In this document: positions 36,673-47,239 of the stretch, piece by piece
How positions within the stretch are numbered: position 1 is the stretch's first letter
How the letters are laid out: each line of letters begins with the position of its first letter
NCBI GenBank assembly: GCA_037179385.1
Contig: CM074195.1
Span: 26,372,087-26,436,086, forward strand
From: Holothuria scabra
Taxonomy: Eukaryota; Echinodermata; Holothuroidea; Aspidochirotida; Holothuriidae
Direction: 5' to 3'
DNA length: 64,000 nucleotides
Position numbers and translations under genes: made by a program
Notes under the pieces: model-generated
Seen by the model: only the letters and a program-made list of their open reading frames with translations
What the model was told of the DNA's origin: nothing
The model's database searches: none

Positions 36673-37389
36673 AGTTTCATTATGTACAGCTTCTAATTCT
36701 CATAAAAAATTGTGAATTGTTGAAAGTTTGTTGGAGTGGACAAAGTTTTATTGTTATGTACAGTACCTGTAACAAACAAGTAGCGAATCTCTGTCTGTGA
36801 TAGACTAAAAATATATTTCTGGAAAACGAATGCAGTATTTATTTGTACATGAAATAGACTATGTCAGGGCAGCAGCTACCAGGCCACAGGAGAGTGTTTA
36901 TTGGGGGAATAGACCTGCTACCAACAGGTGCAAGAAAAGGGGGGGGGGTGATAAAGGTAAAACCTACAAAATGTGAAAGAGAAGTGGAGAAAACCTAAAA
37001 GAAGAAAACAAAAGAGAAAGGAATAAAAGAGATTAAAGAATAAGAGAAAGGTAGGCCTATAGTGAGTTAAAAAACAAGGCGGCCTCCAGGGGTCTGGAAA
37101 CTAAGAAAAGTCAATTTTTCATCCGAAGATTATGCAAAATGACCTATTTTGCCCCCAGTTTGATAGCTTTGTCCCACTGCCTCAATGTGGCATGTTTGTT
37201 TTATGTTGTAGCAGAGGGTTAGTCTGAGTCTGCCTTAAAGGGTTTCATGCTGATCGAGTTAATCCTTCTTAAAATGTTGGTTTCCAAACCTCACTTTTCT
37301 ATCGTCTTAGTGTGGTATATCAAATTTTCAGCTCCACTTCTGGAGTTGTATTATATCACTATATCAATGTTTTATCTACTCAAGTTGCA

Positions 37390-37608
37390 AATTCTGTAGT
37401 TATACTCTTTCTTACTCTCTCCAAAGTATCATAATATTTTGGGACATCAATATTTGCATATTCAAGGTGAACCAAGCAGTTTCTCCTAATAAACTTCACA
37501 TTTGAGCCGGAAATAAATATTGTAACATAAACTTTAAGAGCTAATCATGAAACAGGGCAGTCTATTACACTTATTCAAGTTGGGCCGGTGTCTGTATTTT
37601 TCCTTTAA
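37390..37608 (-). mobile_element. Family B MITE, inverted partner
   Basis: Antisense family B ('ctccaaagtatcataatattttggg', 'attcaaggtgaaccaagcagtt', 'agctaatcatgaaacagggcagtc') ends in TTAA at 37605-37608. That TTAA is also the left tip of the next family B copy. Confidence 0.65.
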
Positions 37609-37758
37609 AGGGCAAGAGCAGTCATCCCAAATTGAAGAAGTACAGTAGACTGTCCAATTTTATGATTGGCTGTTGGAAGTCATGTGACAATGTTTTTCCT
37701 CTTCAAATGTGAAATTTACCAGAAATAACACCTTGGTATACCTGGAATAGAATATGCA

Positions 37759-39240
37759 TTCATAAGTACTTGTATTGATTTCCTGCATTCTGATTGGCTG
37801 AAAACCATTTGAGACTGGTCTCAAATGGGATTCGAAACCGGTCTCGAATGGTTAATTTCAAGAAGTAAGGAGAATTGAATTGAATGTGATCACTATACTT
37901 ACTGTGTACAATATTTTATGCCCATGCTAGGTTGCCATAGCAACATGCTATATTATTCACCCCATAATTTTGCACAGCACATGTAGGCCTACTGTTATGT
38001 CATACAGATAGCCAAGTACATGTTAGCAAGAAAAACAGTAACACTTAGACACTGTGTCAAGTTGATACCCTAGTCTTCAGAGTTACCATTCCAAAGAATA
38101 ATAACTGGCAGTGACATAGACATAGGTTAGCTTAGGCTCAGAAATCATTGCTCCCCACAAATGGATATTTTGATCACACCCACATTCTGTTTTATAGGTC
38201 TAGGCCCTAGGCTAGAACTGCACTGAGCTCCGATGACTGGCACTGCTGTTAACGTGTTAATCCACTCCTAAATTTGGAGGGGTCAAATAAAACGTGACTT
38301 AAATAAGCACTACGCCTATTGTTATGCCGAATAAAGAGTCTAATGTTAGAGACAATATACACAGGCTTTGGCACAGTGACAGTGCTGAGGTTACTAATTC
38401 CGCTACTGTATAAACAGCGAAACAACAGTAACGTTACTCGTTAGACCCACAGGATGGCAAAGTAATCGTCAAGTTCAGTAGCCTGATCGAGTGGCAATTC
38501 CCTAAGGAAACCTGGTATAGTTTACCTGTAACCTCAGTCTTTAAAGGCTAAAGCGCATTTTAAAATTGCTTCCATCTCTTACAAAGAATTTACATCACCG
38601 TGTCTGACCCATATAACATCAACTAGGCTACGTCTGCATCCTTCCCGCAGTATGATCTGCTAACCACACAAAGTTACTCACTCTTACTACATATATATGT
38701 GTAACGTTAGCTATCGCCCAACTGTAAATACAGATAACGAGAAGTTAGTAACTTTCCTTGACTTTTCGCTCAACCTCATCTCCAAAACGATGCGATACTG
38801 TGATCAGTGTTTTCCTGTTAACAACATTTGCTTGTAAAATAGCCGGTATAGTTCTCGAAAATGAAGCAAATTAAAGATGATACTGAGCGTATCAGTCGGG
38901 ACATGCAGTTCAGGATGTCGTCTTGCTAGCAACAATTCAAGTTCAATATATCGATATGTCACAATGGGGGCTAAAAAATTGAGGAGAATTAAAACTTGAT
39001 CTCTAAAATTTGACCAATTTTTTAAAATTTTTCATGTTTTTCACCCATTTTTCTCCAAGTATTTATGAATGGGGATAAAAGCAGGGTGCCCTGGTCTTAA
39101 ATGTGATTGAAGACCTTCGATGCTGTCATCACAGAGGCAGCGGATCTCGGCTATCGCCTCAGTCCGCTCAGTCTCTATGATGACGTCGTTGTCGGTCTTA
39201 AATCACATTTAAGACTGGGCACCCTTGCATTTATCCCCTA
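37759..39240. mobile_element. ~1.48-kb insertion of unknown class inside family B
   Basis: The limits are set by comparison with the uninterrupted family B copy. Its left end holds a palindrome CCATTTGAGACtGGTCTCAAATGG (about 37807-37830) followed by a variant arm 'cgaaaccggtctcgaatggtt'. Its right end holds the hairpin described at 39071-39238. The centre (38200-38950) has more CpG than its surroundings. I could not recognise any transposase; the longest Met-start frame there (38861) is only about 22 codons. Confidence 0.6.
39071..39238. repeat. Foldback hairpin with GGGGATAAA ends
   Basis: GGGGATAAAagcagGGTGCCC at the left is mirrored by GGGCACCcttgcaTTTATCCCC at the right. The next block inward, 'tggtcttaaatgtgatt', is mirrored by 'aatcacatttaagactgg'. 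The centre reads 'ctcggctatcgcctcag'. It is preceded by 'agtatttatgaat'. Confidence 0.8.
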
Positions 39241-39352
39241 AATAGTAAATCATAAAGAGTAATTTCAGATACTTTGAAGAGAAATAAGATGAAAATTGAG
39301 TTACTTAGCTTTTTCTTCAAAATAAGTTTGGGGGACTGCTCTTTACCTTTAG

Positions 39353-40689
39353 GTGAGATGCAGAAATACCATACCTCACAAGTGACCCTCATTTCGCTGG
39401 GTTTGACCCGCATTTGAACGCCCAATGCTCCAACATAGCGTTACAAGTTTTCAAATCATTCGATCTCAAAAGTACACCCCAGCAAAAGCTTCATCTCCTC
39501 AAAATACTATGCACAAGAAAAGTTGTGGAAGTTGCATCTTTTGAAATGTTGAAATTTTGGGTGAACAAATTATTCTCAAGCAACAAACAACTGCATTTCT
39601 ATCTGAGGGAAACCTATTTCTTGAAAAGAAGGCTACGTACTGCCTTATTTGTAATTATTATTAACACTGCCAATAAGTATTGGTTTTAAAAGGATGAAAT
39701 TTCCTTGTAAAACAAATGCAATATTTCCCTTTAATGATTGTGGAACTTCTTGGTACTAATGCAAAATAGTATACATTCATAATCAAATTAGTTCTTTTTA
39801 TACCTACCAACAACAAAAAGTTCATTGTTCATTGTGTCTATTTTTATATCATAACAAGCAGGTATGACATGTTTAAATATAGCATCAGTAATTCTGTGTC
39901 AATTAATTCAGTTGCCCAGTCACTTTTAAAAGTCACGTCACAGTTATAGCACTGCAGACTGTATTGACAGGTATGGTTATTTGTGATATTTAGAACTGGA
40001 GGTCAAGGCTGCCCCAATCAAGCACGTTTTATCTGTTCCATGGATGTAACCTGGGGCAAGTCTGTATATTAAGGTCAAATTTAAAGGGGTGGCTGTGCAG
40101 AGCATTTGACAAACAGTTTCAGTAATTGTGTGAAGGGTTAATTAAATTGGGGCTTTTTAAAACAAAAGTATGACCACTTTCAGTGTGAAAGGGTAGTTCA
40201 GCTTAAGTATTTACAAAGTTTTCTAGAACAAAGGTATGCCATTGTCTGTTTGTGACAAAATAATTACCATACCTACTGTATTGACCTCTTTAAATGTCAA
40301 AAGGAGAGATATTTATAGTTCCTTCCAAGTGCAATGTTTTCATTCAATGGACATCACAGTCTGTCCTTTTGGCATGGTACTGAAATGTGACCTGATTCTC
40401 ACTAGGGTCTTAGTTGTCTGCAACTGAGAACTCCAAAAATAAATAAAATTGTGGCAGACCAGTGTTAATAGATTCTTTTATGATATTCCATGGTACACCT
40501 GGAATAATTATTGGGTATTACCTTCAGGACAGAAGAGATTTGGGTGGAACTAGGTGTTGTAGTGGTCAGATTTGACCTGCCCTTTCTGTTTTATGCATAG
40601 TGCAGCATATGTGCACTGTCTTTGCAAAAGACATGCTTGTGAAATTGAAGCTATGGGACAAATAAATTAAAGTATGAATGGCTTTGTGT
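39353..40689. other. No gene recognised
   Basis: A 91-codon open frame (39414-39689, +) is the longest here, but it has no family resemblance and no flanking splice or codon evidence I trust. Otherwise the stretch is AT-rich and featureless. Confidence 0.4.
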
Positions 40690-40845
40690 GCATGGTGCTC
40701 TGCAGTGTAAGCAATGGAAGAGAGAACAAACCAGTGGCTCAGTGAGCTGTACAACTGGCAAAAAGGCAGTGACTGGGTCGACTTGAACCAATAGGTTGGA
40801 AACTGTGCCATAAAACTACATCTACCGAACTAACTAACTAACTGA
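40690..40845 (+). mobile_element. SINE fragment
   Basis: The body 'gtgctctgcagtgtaagcaatggaagagagaacaaaccagtggctc', then 'gacttgaaccaataggttggaaactg' and a tail of repeated 'actaact'. The tRNA-like head is missing. Confidence 0.65.
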
Positions 40846-41139
40846 ATGACCTTGCATTTTGACACATAGAAAGACTGAAAAAGAGTATGAAGGTAAAGTT
40901 CTGGTCAGTAGAGTTGAAATGCCCACCCTTTCAAAACTTAAGGCAACTTTTGGATACAGATTTGAATCATTTATTGTTTATTCATAAATACTTTTTGAGA
41001 ATACTGGCTTGTGATTGGTTGGTTACCCATGTTCTAATCCAGTGTAGAGACATAGGGTGTATGGAGAGCAACTTTTTGATCAACATGACTAAAAACACAG
41101 CTTTGATGACACGGTGTTATGAAGGCTTGACTTAAGTTT

Positions 41140-42015
41140 TAGGTTTCATACATAACAACAGTTTTAGGCCTAGCCTAGTACACATACTGGCCCAACTACT
41201 TTAAATGGTGCCTGACGTTTTAAGCAAGTAATTTCCCCCATAAGTGTCCAACTTAAAATGTACATATATTTGGTTGACCGCAATGTTGCATGTATATTGA
41301 AACAAATAAATTAAGTCCAAGGCCTAATCAGATTTCAGACCTAGGCCTAGCCTAGGCCTAATTCAGAAAATATTAAGTGAAGGTCTTTTAGGCTAATGTG
41401 TTTCAAAGTTCACAGAAGCCTAGGGCCTAGGCTTAGACCCCGATTGTGTAATTGATATGGCACACTGGTGATGAGAAAAAGAAATATAAATATGACTAGG
41501 CCCTACATAACTTCCTAGGCCTATCTCAGTTAGACTCAAAATCTCTAGCCTATCTTTTCCGATGAAAAACAATTTTGAAATAAGTACTCGAGTATAACGT
41601 TACTCACTAACCATAAAAGCTCATCTCGCATATTCCATACATTAGGCTTGGTCAAGTATTCTGTGCACCATAAGCTATGTAAGGAAATTTAGCACCAGAA
41701 TCGCCGAGGGAATTGCAGATGTGATAATTAAGAAGAGCCTTCGCAGGCCCAAGTATAGCCTGCATAATGCATCGACAAACGTCATCAAGATTGTGATAGA
41801 TTCTCTCTGCAATGAAAGCTTCAGGAATTGCGAGAGCCACCGTTAGTAAAGGCAAACATGTGTGGTTCCATAAAGTTCCCCTCAAAAAGGTCAAGCTAAT
41901 TTACTGACTCAGCCACATTTCGAAAACAACGTAACGCTAATTTGAAAGGCTAATGTTAGGCCTGACGTTGTTAGCCTAACGTTAGCCTAGTTGTTTAGTC
42001 TGTTTTCAACAACGT
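41140..42015. repeat. AGGCCTAG-rich low-complexity stretch
   Basis: 'ggcctagcctagg' and 'cctaacgttagcc' motifs recur at 41165-41180, 41335-41420, 41450-41525 and 41940-42000. One minus-strand open frame (41894-41652) sits in the middle with no recognised function. Confidence 0.5.
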
Positions 42016-42460
42016 TGAGCAGGACGTTAGTGTGTCAAAGGCAAATGTCACAGCGAGCAATAGAAACCAATTAAACCACAGATCCTCCAGTTAGTATATA
42101 ATTTTATTGGAACTATACGACTATAGCCTCACATCCAAAAGAAAAATCGTTCCAAATATGACATATCGTTCAAGACTTCCAAAATGTAACTTATTTGTCA
42201 AATAGACGGCACAAAGTAGGCCGTATAGCTGTACGTCATGGCTGTGTAAGTTATATATACGTGCAACCAGCGACGAAGGTAGCGTGTAGACAGCTAGCTA
42301 GGTACTGTGCATTGCGGTAATACAGCTCTTCGCAACGCTATTCAATGTCAATGTCATTGTAACGTAGTCAGTTAAGGAGAATAATTGATGATCAATGGAA
42401 AATTTATAAAAAGAAAGCTTTTTTCCTTCTAAACTTCCCGAAATTAAAGTATTTATGAAT

Positions 42461-42630
42461 GGGAATAAAGTCATGGTGCCCATGTCTCTACATCATATTC
42501 GAACAGGCTATGACGTCACGCATATAGGCAGAGACCCTCGGCTTCGCCTCGGGTCTCTCAGCCCATATGCGTGACGTCATAGCCTGTTCGAATCTGATGT
42601 AGAGACATGGGCACCATTGACTTTATTCCC
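42461..42630. mobile_element. 170-bp near-perfect hairpin (foldback MITE)
   Basis: GGGAATAAAGTCA-TGGTGCCCATGTC at the left is mirrored by GACATGGGCACCATTGACTTTATTCCC at the right. Pairing continues inward through 'gaacaggctatgacgtcacgcatat' to a central AGAGACCC...GGGTCTCT with a 13-base loop. It shares its outer 'agtatttatgaatggg(a/g)ataaa' and its 'ctcggcttcgcctc' centre with 39071-39238, but the stems between differ. Confidence 0.85.
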
Positions 42631-43084
42631 TAATTTTCATCTTAGTCTGGTATGGTGCATGAGGGGAAGATCCACATTGCGGAGTTGCCACTATGACTCA
42701 TCAATTTTTTTTGCGCCAGTCAAAGCGAAAACGCAGATCTGTAGGGTACAGTACATGTCTTACTCCCTAGCTAGCTACAGTACAGTGCCCTCGCACACTG
42801 CCTACCAAAAGAAAGCACAATAGTCTGCATGCAACTAAATTTAAAACATATCGTACACCTTTATACATGCTGAATGAGTCAACGTAGTGGTTACTTTTAG
42901 GTGCAAGCACAGGGTTGTGAGTGTACACTGTGCAGTGCTAGTATATAGCTAGTGTAAGGTATCTATCTGAAGGGAAGAAAAAATTAATGAACAGCCTCTG
43001 TTGTTGTGCTATAATAGCGTCAGATGATACATGTCAGACCATGATACCGCAAGTTCGAATGTGGAACCGTCTTCCCATGACGAA

Positions 43085-43464
43085 ATCACCATGATGAAAT
43101 CACCATGATGAAATGTTCCCTCTTACTCTTTGTTACATCCTTCTTCTCTGCCTGATTAGCCCTTATTGCTTCAGGGAGGAAAAGAAGCCCACTACATGCA
43201 GACTTGATTGCGTCAAGTTTCATATGACAGTAAAAGACGTGTTTCAATACACAAAAAGTTACGTAACATTTGAGGTTAGCTAACAGGTCGGTCAGCATGT
43301 GTTAATTGCCTTTCATGGTGTGTGAACACAATGAAGGCATAGCTCATTTGAGGCCATAGATTATGTAACAAACTCGGATATTAGTTACACCCCACACCGC
43401 CATTGATGTACGTGGGGTGTCTATGCTGCTTTTTCAAGAAGTGACGTCACAGCATGCACTGGGG
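43085..43464 (+). repeat. ~370-bp dispersed repeat, copy 1
   Basis: It runs from 'catgatgaaatgttccctcttactctttgttacatcc' to 'caagaagtgacgtcacagcatg'. A direct, diverged copy lies at 61217-61584, and the start of a third at 63915 is cut by the window end. 'ACACCCCAC...GTGGGGTGT' near 43390-43420 is a small hairpin. The class is unknown. Confidence 0.7.
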
Positions 43465-43556
43465 GTGACGTCTTCTTTTAGCACTGACAATTTGTCAAAA
43501 TTGTGAGTTTTTGGCAGAAATCATCACTGAAGGGAACTGTGGACCTTGAGGTTAAA

Positions 43557-43735
43557 TTAAGGGCTAATCCTCTGTCCTGAAACTGCAATTTTTGTAGTTG
43601 TAAGAAATTCTCAGTTGGCACAGGGTTGTACTATATATGCTGATACTGCTGATAACACATTCATTGAGGACAGAGAAAAGATTTTTATGATTTTATTCAC
43701 AATAGTTACAAAGTTCTACAAAATGCTGATGATGG
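43557..43735 (+). mobile_element. Family A MITE, left-end fragment
   Basis: TTAAGGGCTAATCCTCTGTCCTG followed by 'aactgcaatttttgtagttgtaagaaattctcagttggcac' matches the 5' part of family A. Similarity fades before the hairpin at 43741. Confidence 0.6.
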
Positions 43736-43740
43736 TTTTT

Positions 43741-43776
43741 AGTTGCGGTGCCTGCCTTGCAGGCAGCACCGCAACT
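43741..43776. repeat. 36-nt hairpin, AGTTGCGGTGC arms
   Basis: Outer arms of 11 bp (AGTTGCGGTGC / GCACCGCAACT) enclose an inner TGCCT/AGGCA stem with a 3-nt loop and one bulged base. Confidence 0.9.
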
Positions 43777-44639
43777 AATGCAGTTACTCTCGCGATGTCA
43801 ATTTCTGACTTTTCCGGCACTTTATTTCTATCTTCTTGTAGATGCTTTATGGTATCGAAATACGGTTTAGTGCAATTTGTAGGGATGGTACTTCTCTTTC
43901 GTGTTTTTAAGTTTTGGTGGAAATATGACTTTCGTGAGAGTGTAAAATTGGGGGTTTTTTCATGTAAAATTTGGAAACGTGTTCTATTTTTAGTAACAAT
44001 CTTGCGGAAAAACCAGGTCCGTATGTACTCTGGGGAAAAGGTTGTTTTTTAATTTAACACAGCGCCATCATTTTTTTTTTTAATTCATTACAGATTGGTG
44101 TTTAGTGCATTTTGAGTATTTACATGAGGATTTCTTTGTAGGGATTTATTCTTTTCAAGTAGCATGGTCCGGGTTGCGGTGAAGTAAAAAGTTTGATGGT
44201 TTAGAGGAGTTTTGTTCACTGTTTTTGTGACTTTAAAGGCCTGTGTGAATTTCTCACACTAACGACAATATTCACAAAGTAAGTTTCTGTTGGAGGGAAA
44301 CATTGTTATTGGTAGGTAAATATTATTTGTATGAGTTGGCAAGTATGGGGGTGAATTTCAAGATAAAAGTTATGAAGTGGAGAAAAATGACGATATCAGA
44401 GTTGGGAACAAACCAAAAAAAGTTCTAGTGAATGTGAAAAAAGTCAGAGGTGTGATAATGGGGAAAGTAGGGAACATGACGGTCGTGAGGTATTATTTAC
44501 ACGTTCGAAAGACCTACATGTACATTTTATTTTTCTCGTTCTTGATAGCTGTTGGAGAGAAAAAATGTTTAGGAAGCTTGTGTTGATAGATTCAAACATG
44601 GTTTTGTGAAAACTCTGGGGTTTGAATTGCCGTCTATTG

Positions 44640-45830
44640 AAGTAGGAAAATGTGTTTCAGTTGAGAGTAGGCCGATTCGTGTGAGAAAAGTACGTGGGGA
44701 GGGTAATTGTTTTTCGGTGTTTGGCATTACTGGTTACAGGGGTAGAAGATAATCATTTTTATTTAAGACAAGTCATTGTAAGTTCATTGTGTAGTTAATC
44801 GGGAAAAACGTGCCATTTATTTAGTCAATACAGGTGGAGTACATTATGACCTAGTGTTGGAAATAGAAGATAATGAGTCTGTACATGAGAGCAGCGTTAT
44901 AGAGAATTGGTTGAAGAGGGGTTGTGTTAATGAACATAGTGAAGAATTTTTCGGTGTTAAATGTAACATATTGAAAAGCGGAGACATTTTATTTGAAGAG
45001 GAGCGTAATCAAATGTCAATGCAAAGTTATGTGAAGAGAGCAGATGTTTGTTTAAATGAGGGGAGTAATCATATATTAGTGAAAGGGTCTATGGGAGTGA
45101 CTGAAGATAGGTATAAATGTTGGGAAAATAAAGGTTTTGTGATAAAACGTAGTGTGGGTATTGCAAGTGATAGTACTGAAATGATGCTTAGAGAACAAAT
45201 ACGTAAGCGTCAATTTAGAAAAGAAAAGGAGAGTCCAATTAGAGAATTGCAAAATCGCTTTTGGAATAAAATTATGGTGGGCGGGGCCTACATATGTTTG
45301 CTTTTATTGTGAGCAGTTATGGTATAAAGAATGTGCACTGTGGGTGAATTTAGTTAGATTTAGTGGCGATACTAATATTTGTAAGCAGGAAGAAGGTATA
45401 GATAAAGGATGGGTCTGTAAAACCTGTTTAAAATATATAAAAGAACGAAGAGTTCCGTTATTAAGTCGGGATAATAATATGAAAATGTATGAGATACCAG
45501 AAGAATTGAAATTACATCGTCTTGAAGAAAGGTTGACGCTTTTGCGAACATCTTTCATGCAGTTGCGTGATCTTCCTCGAGGAGGGTAATTTAGTATTAA
45601 GGGAAATGTTAATGTCCCGTCTGATGTGGTGGCAACAATTAAAACTTTACCTATAAGACTTGAAGAGAGCCAAGTAATTCCTGTCAAATTTAAGAGGAAA
45701 TTAAGTTATAAACGGCTGTTTTTCTGAAAATGTTAGGCCTAGAAGTGTTGTTCTTGCTGCTCGCTGGCTGATAGAAAATGAAGATATCAAGATACACAAC
45801 AATGACTTAGGAAAGGAAGACACGTTTTGA
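44640..45830 (+). pseudogene. Helitron-type protein remnant: OTU protease, zinc ribbon, DUF6570-like
   Basis: Three parts are readable. (1) VRKVRGEGNCFSVF, an OTU cysteine-protease motif with its Cys codon at 44708-44710; then, after stops and frame changes, TGGVHYDLVLEIED with the matching His codon at 44842-44844. (2) An open frame to 45312 (basic, Glu/Lys-rich linker), ending at a shift near 45280, after which YVCFYCEQLW and WVCKTCLKYI give a CxxC...CxxC pattern. (3) EIPEELKLHRLEERL, FMQLRDLPRGG, one in-frame stop (45587-45589) where Gln is expected, FSIKGNVNVPSDV, IPVKFKRKLSYK, then a frameshift and VVLAARWLIEN, matching the DUF6570-like region upstream of Rep in Helitrons. The Rep and helicase domains are absent. 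It is a dead copy. Confidence 0.75.
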
Positions 45831-46827
45831 AAAGGATGAACAACTTCTGGTAAGTGGGTCTGCTGACCCTCTTTACTAACGCCACCATTACTTGCCTACA
45901 CGATGTTGAGTTTGCGCTTAGAGGGCCTGTATAATAGAGTAGTCAGGTTCCTGTTTTTGACTCATTCAAAATGCCGTTTTGCATCATGAAGGATATATTG
46001 CAAAAAATGCCTGAAATACCTTCAATTTTCTTTGAATGATTACTTCAACTACTTTCCTACCACATAGATTTAACAAATTGAACACATCTTTTCACTAACA
46101 TGGTCCAATCTCCCTCCTCCTCCCCCCCCAAAAAAAAGTTTTTCTAGGGTATTAAATTCAGTAGGGTAACCTCCTTCGGCGGGATTCCCCTTGAATTGGT
46201 GGTGTGCTACCTTTTGTCTGCACTGCAAAGTCATACATATCACTCATCCGTGTCCGTGAAAAACCATGGGGGTCGTCCCATGGTTGCATTGACAGAAGAA
46301 CTATATTCAAAAAAGGTCACAGCAGGGGGCTGCCTTTAGTAGCAGCTCCCTGGTATTAGTCCCGTTCATATACGTCACTAGTATCCCTTCCCCAATTATT
46401 TCTAAGTTCAGCATTTAATCAAACTTGAACGATATTGTCTTACACCAATCAGAGTGTCGAACCATCCAGTAATCAATCATAAAGATACATTGCATCATTT
46501 TTAGGTCCTATAATGAAACGTGAATACCAAAATGTCGATGTTTATAATTTATAGCTATTAGCTGCGATTCGTCTGTCATCACATTATTAACCAGAAACGT
46601 TTCTTATTACATTCTATAGCAAGGACTTTTTGTCGCTTCTTTGACGATGTCTTTACTACGGAAGAAAATATTGTCATTGTAGTAAGTTTATGTATGGCCA
46701 TGACTCGCAATTGATAAAACAATTACCTAATGAAAGCAATAAGTAAGACAGTTCTATGAATACGAATAAACTGGCGAGTAAAAGATTCCGTAGAAGACGA
46801 ATTTCATCATTCCAACAACCCGTCTGC

Positions 46828-46867
46828 AATACAATTGTAGTTTGGGGTGAAAAGTTTGGCCCTTTAA
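46828..46867 (-). mobile_element. Family A MITE terminal fragment
   Basis: 'acaattgtagtttggggtgaaaagtttggccctttaa' is the reverse complement of the left end of the family A copy at 27634 and finishes in TTAA (46864-46867). Confidence 0.6.
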
Positions 46868-47239
46868 TACGGGAAGTTGCAACTTTCTGCTTACCATAAG
46901 TTGACCCTTATCAGCTTATGTTATGGGACGTAAACACTAAATTTAGACCGTGCACAGAGGGTCAAATTGTTGGTTCTGGACGAAGATTTGAACATTTCAA
47001 GACATTTCGTAACTGTAAATTTCTAGCTAAGTGGCTCGTTCGTTTCATCTCTTTGCCCTTTTCGGAAATGGAAAGTTCGCAAGATATTTATGAGCTAATT
47101 ATTCTCTAGTTTGTTATAATTATGTCAGGGAGTTGTGGTGTTATCAGGAAAACGTTTAACTTATTCATCATAAAGTCCATTTTTCTCTTTAAAGTGATTT
47201 GTTCAACTATTGCAACTATTGCCAAATACGGGCAATGGT

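Larger units (their letters stand above)
37605..39352 (+). mobile_element. Family B MITE split by a 1.48-kb insertion
   Basis: The left part (37605-37758) runs TTAAAGGGCAAGAGCAGTC to 'gaatatgca'. The right part (39241-39352) resumes 'aatagtaaatcataaag...agatactttgaagagaaataag...gggggactgctctttacctttag'. The intact copy at 17363 reads 'gaatatgcaatagtaaac' across this point, which proves the interruption. Confidence 0.8.

Noticed and set aside
38861..38929. Short Met-start frame (MKQIKDDTERIS...) of about 22 codons
   Set aside because: Plausible codons, but too short, with no homology, and inside the insertion that splits a family B MITE.
43615..44052. 145-codon + frame
   Set aside because: It starts in a family A MITE fragment and crosses the 36-nt hairpin at 43741; the predicted peptide is not like any Helitron segment I recognise.
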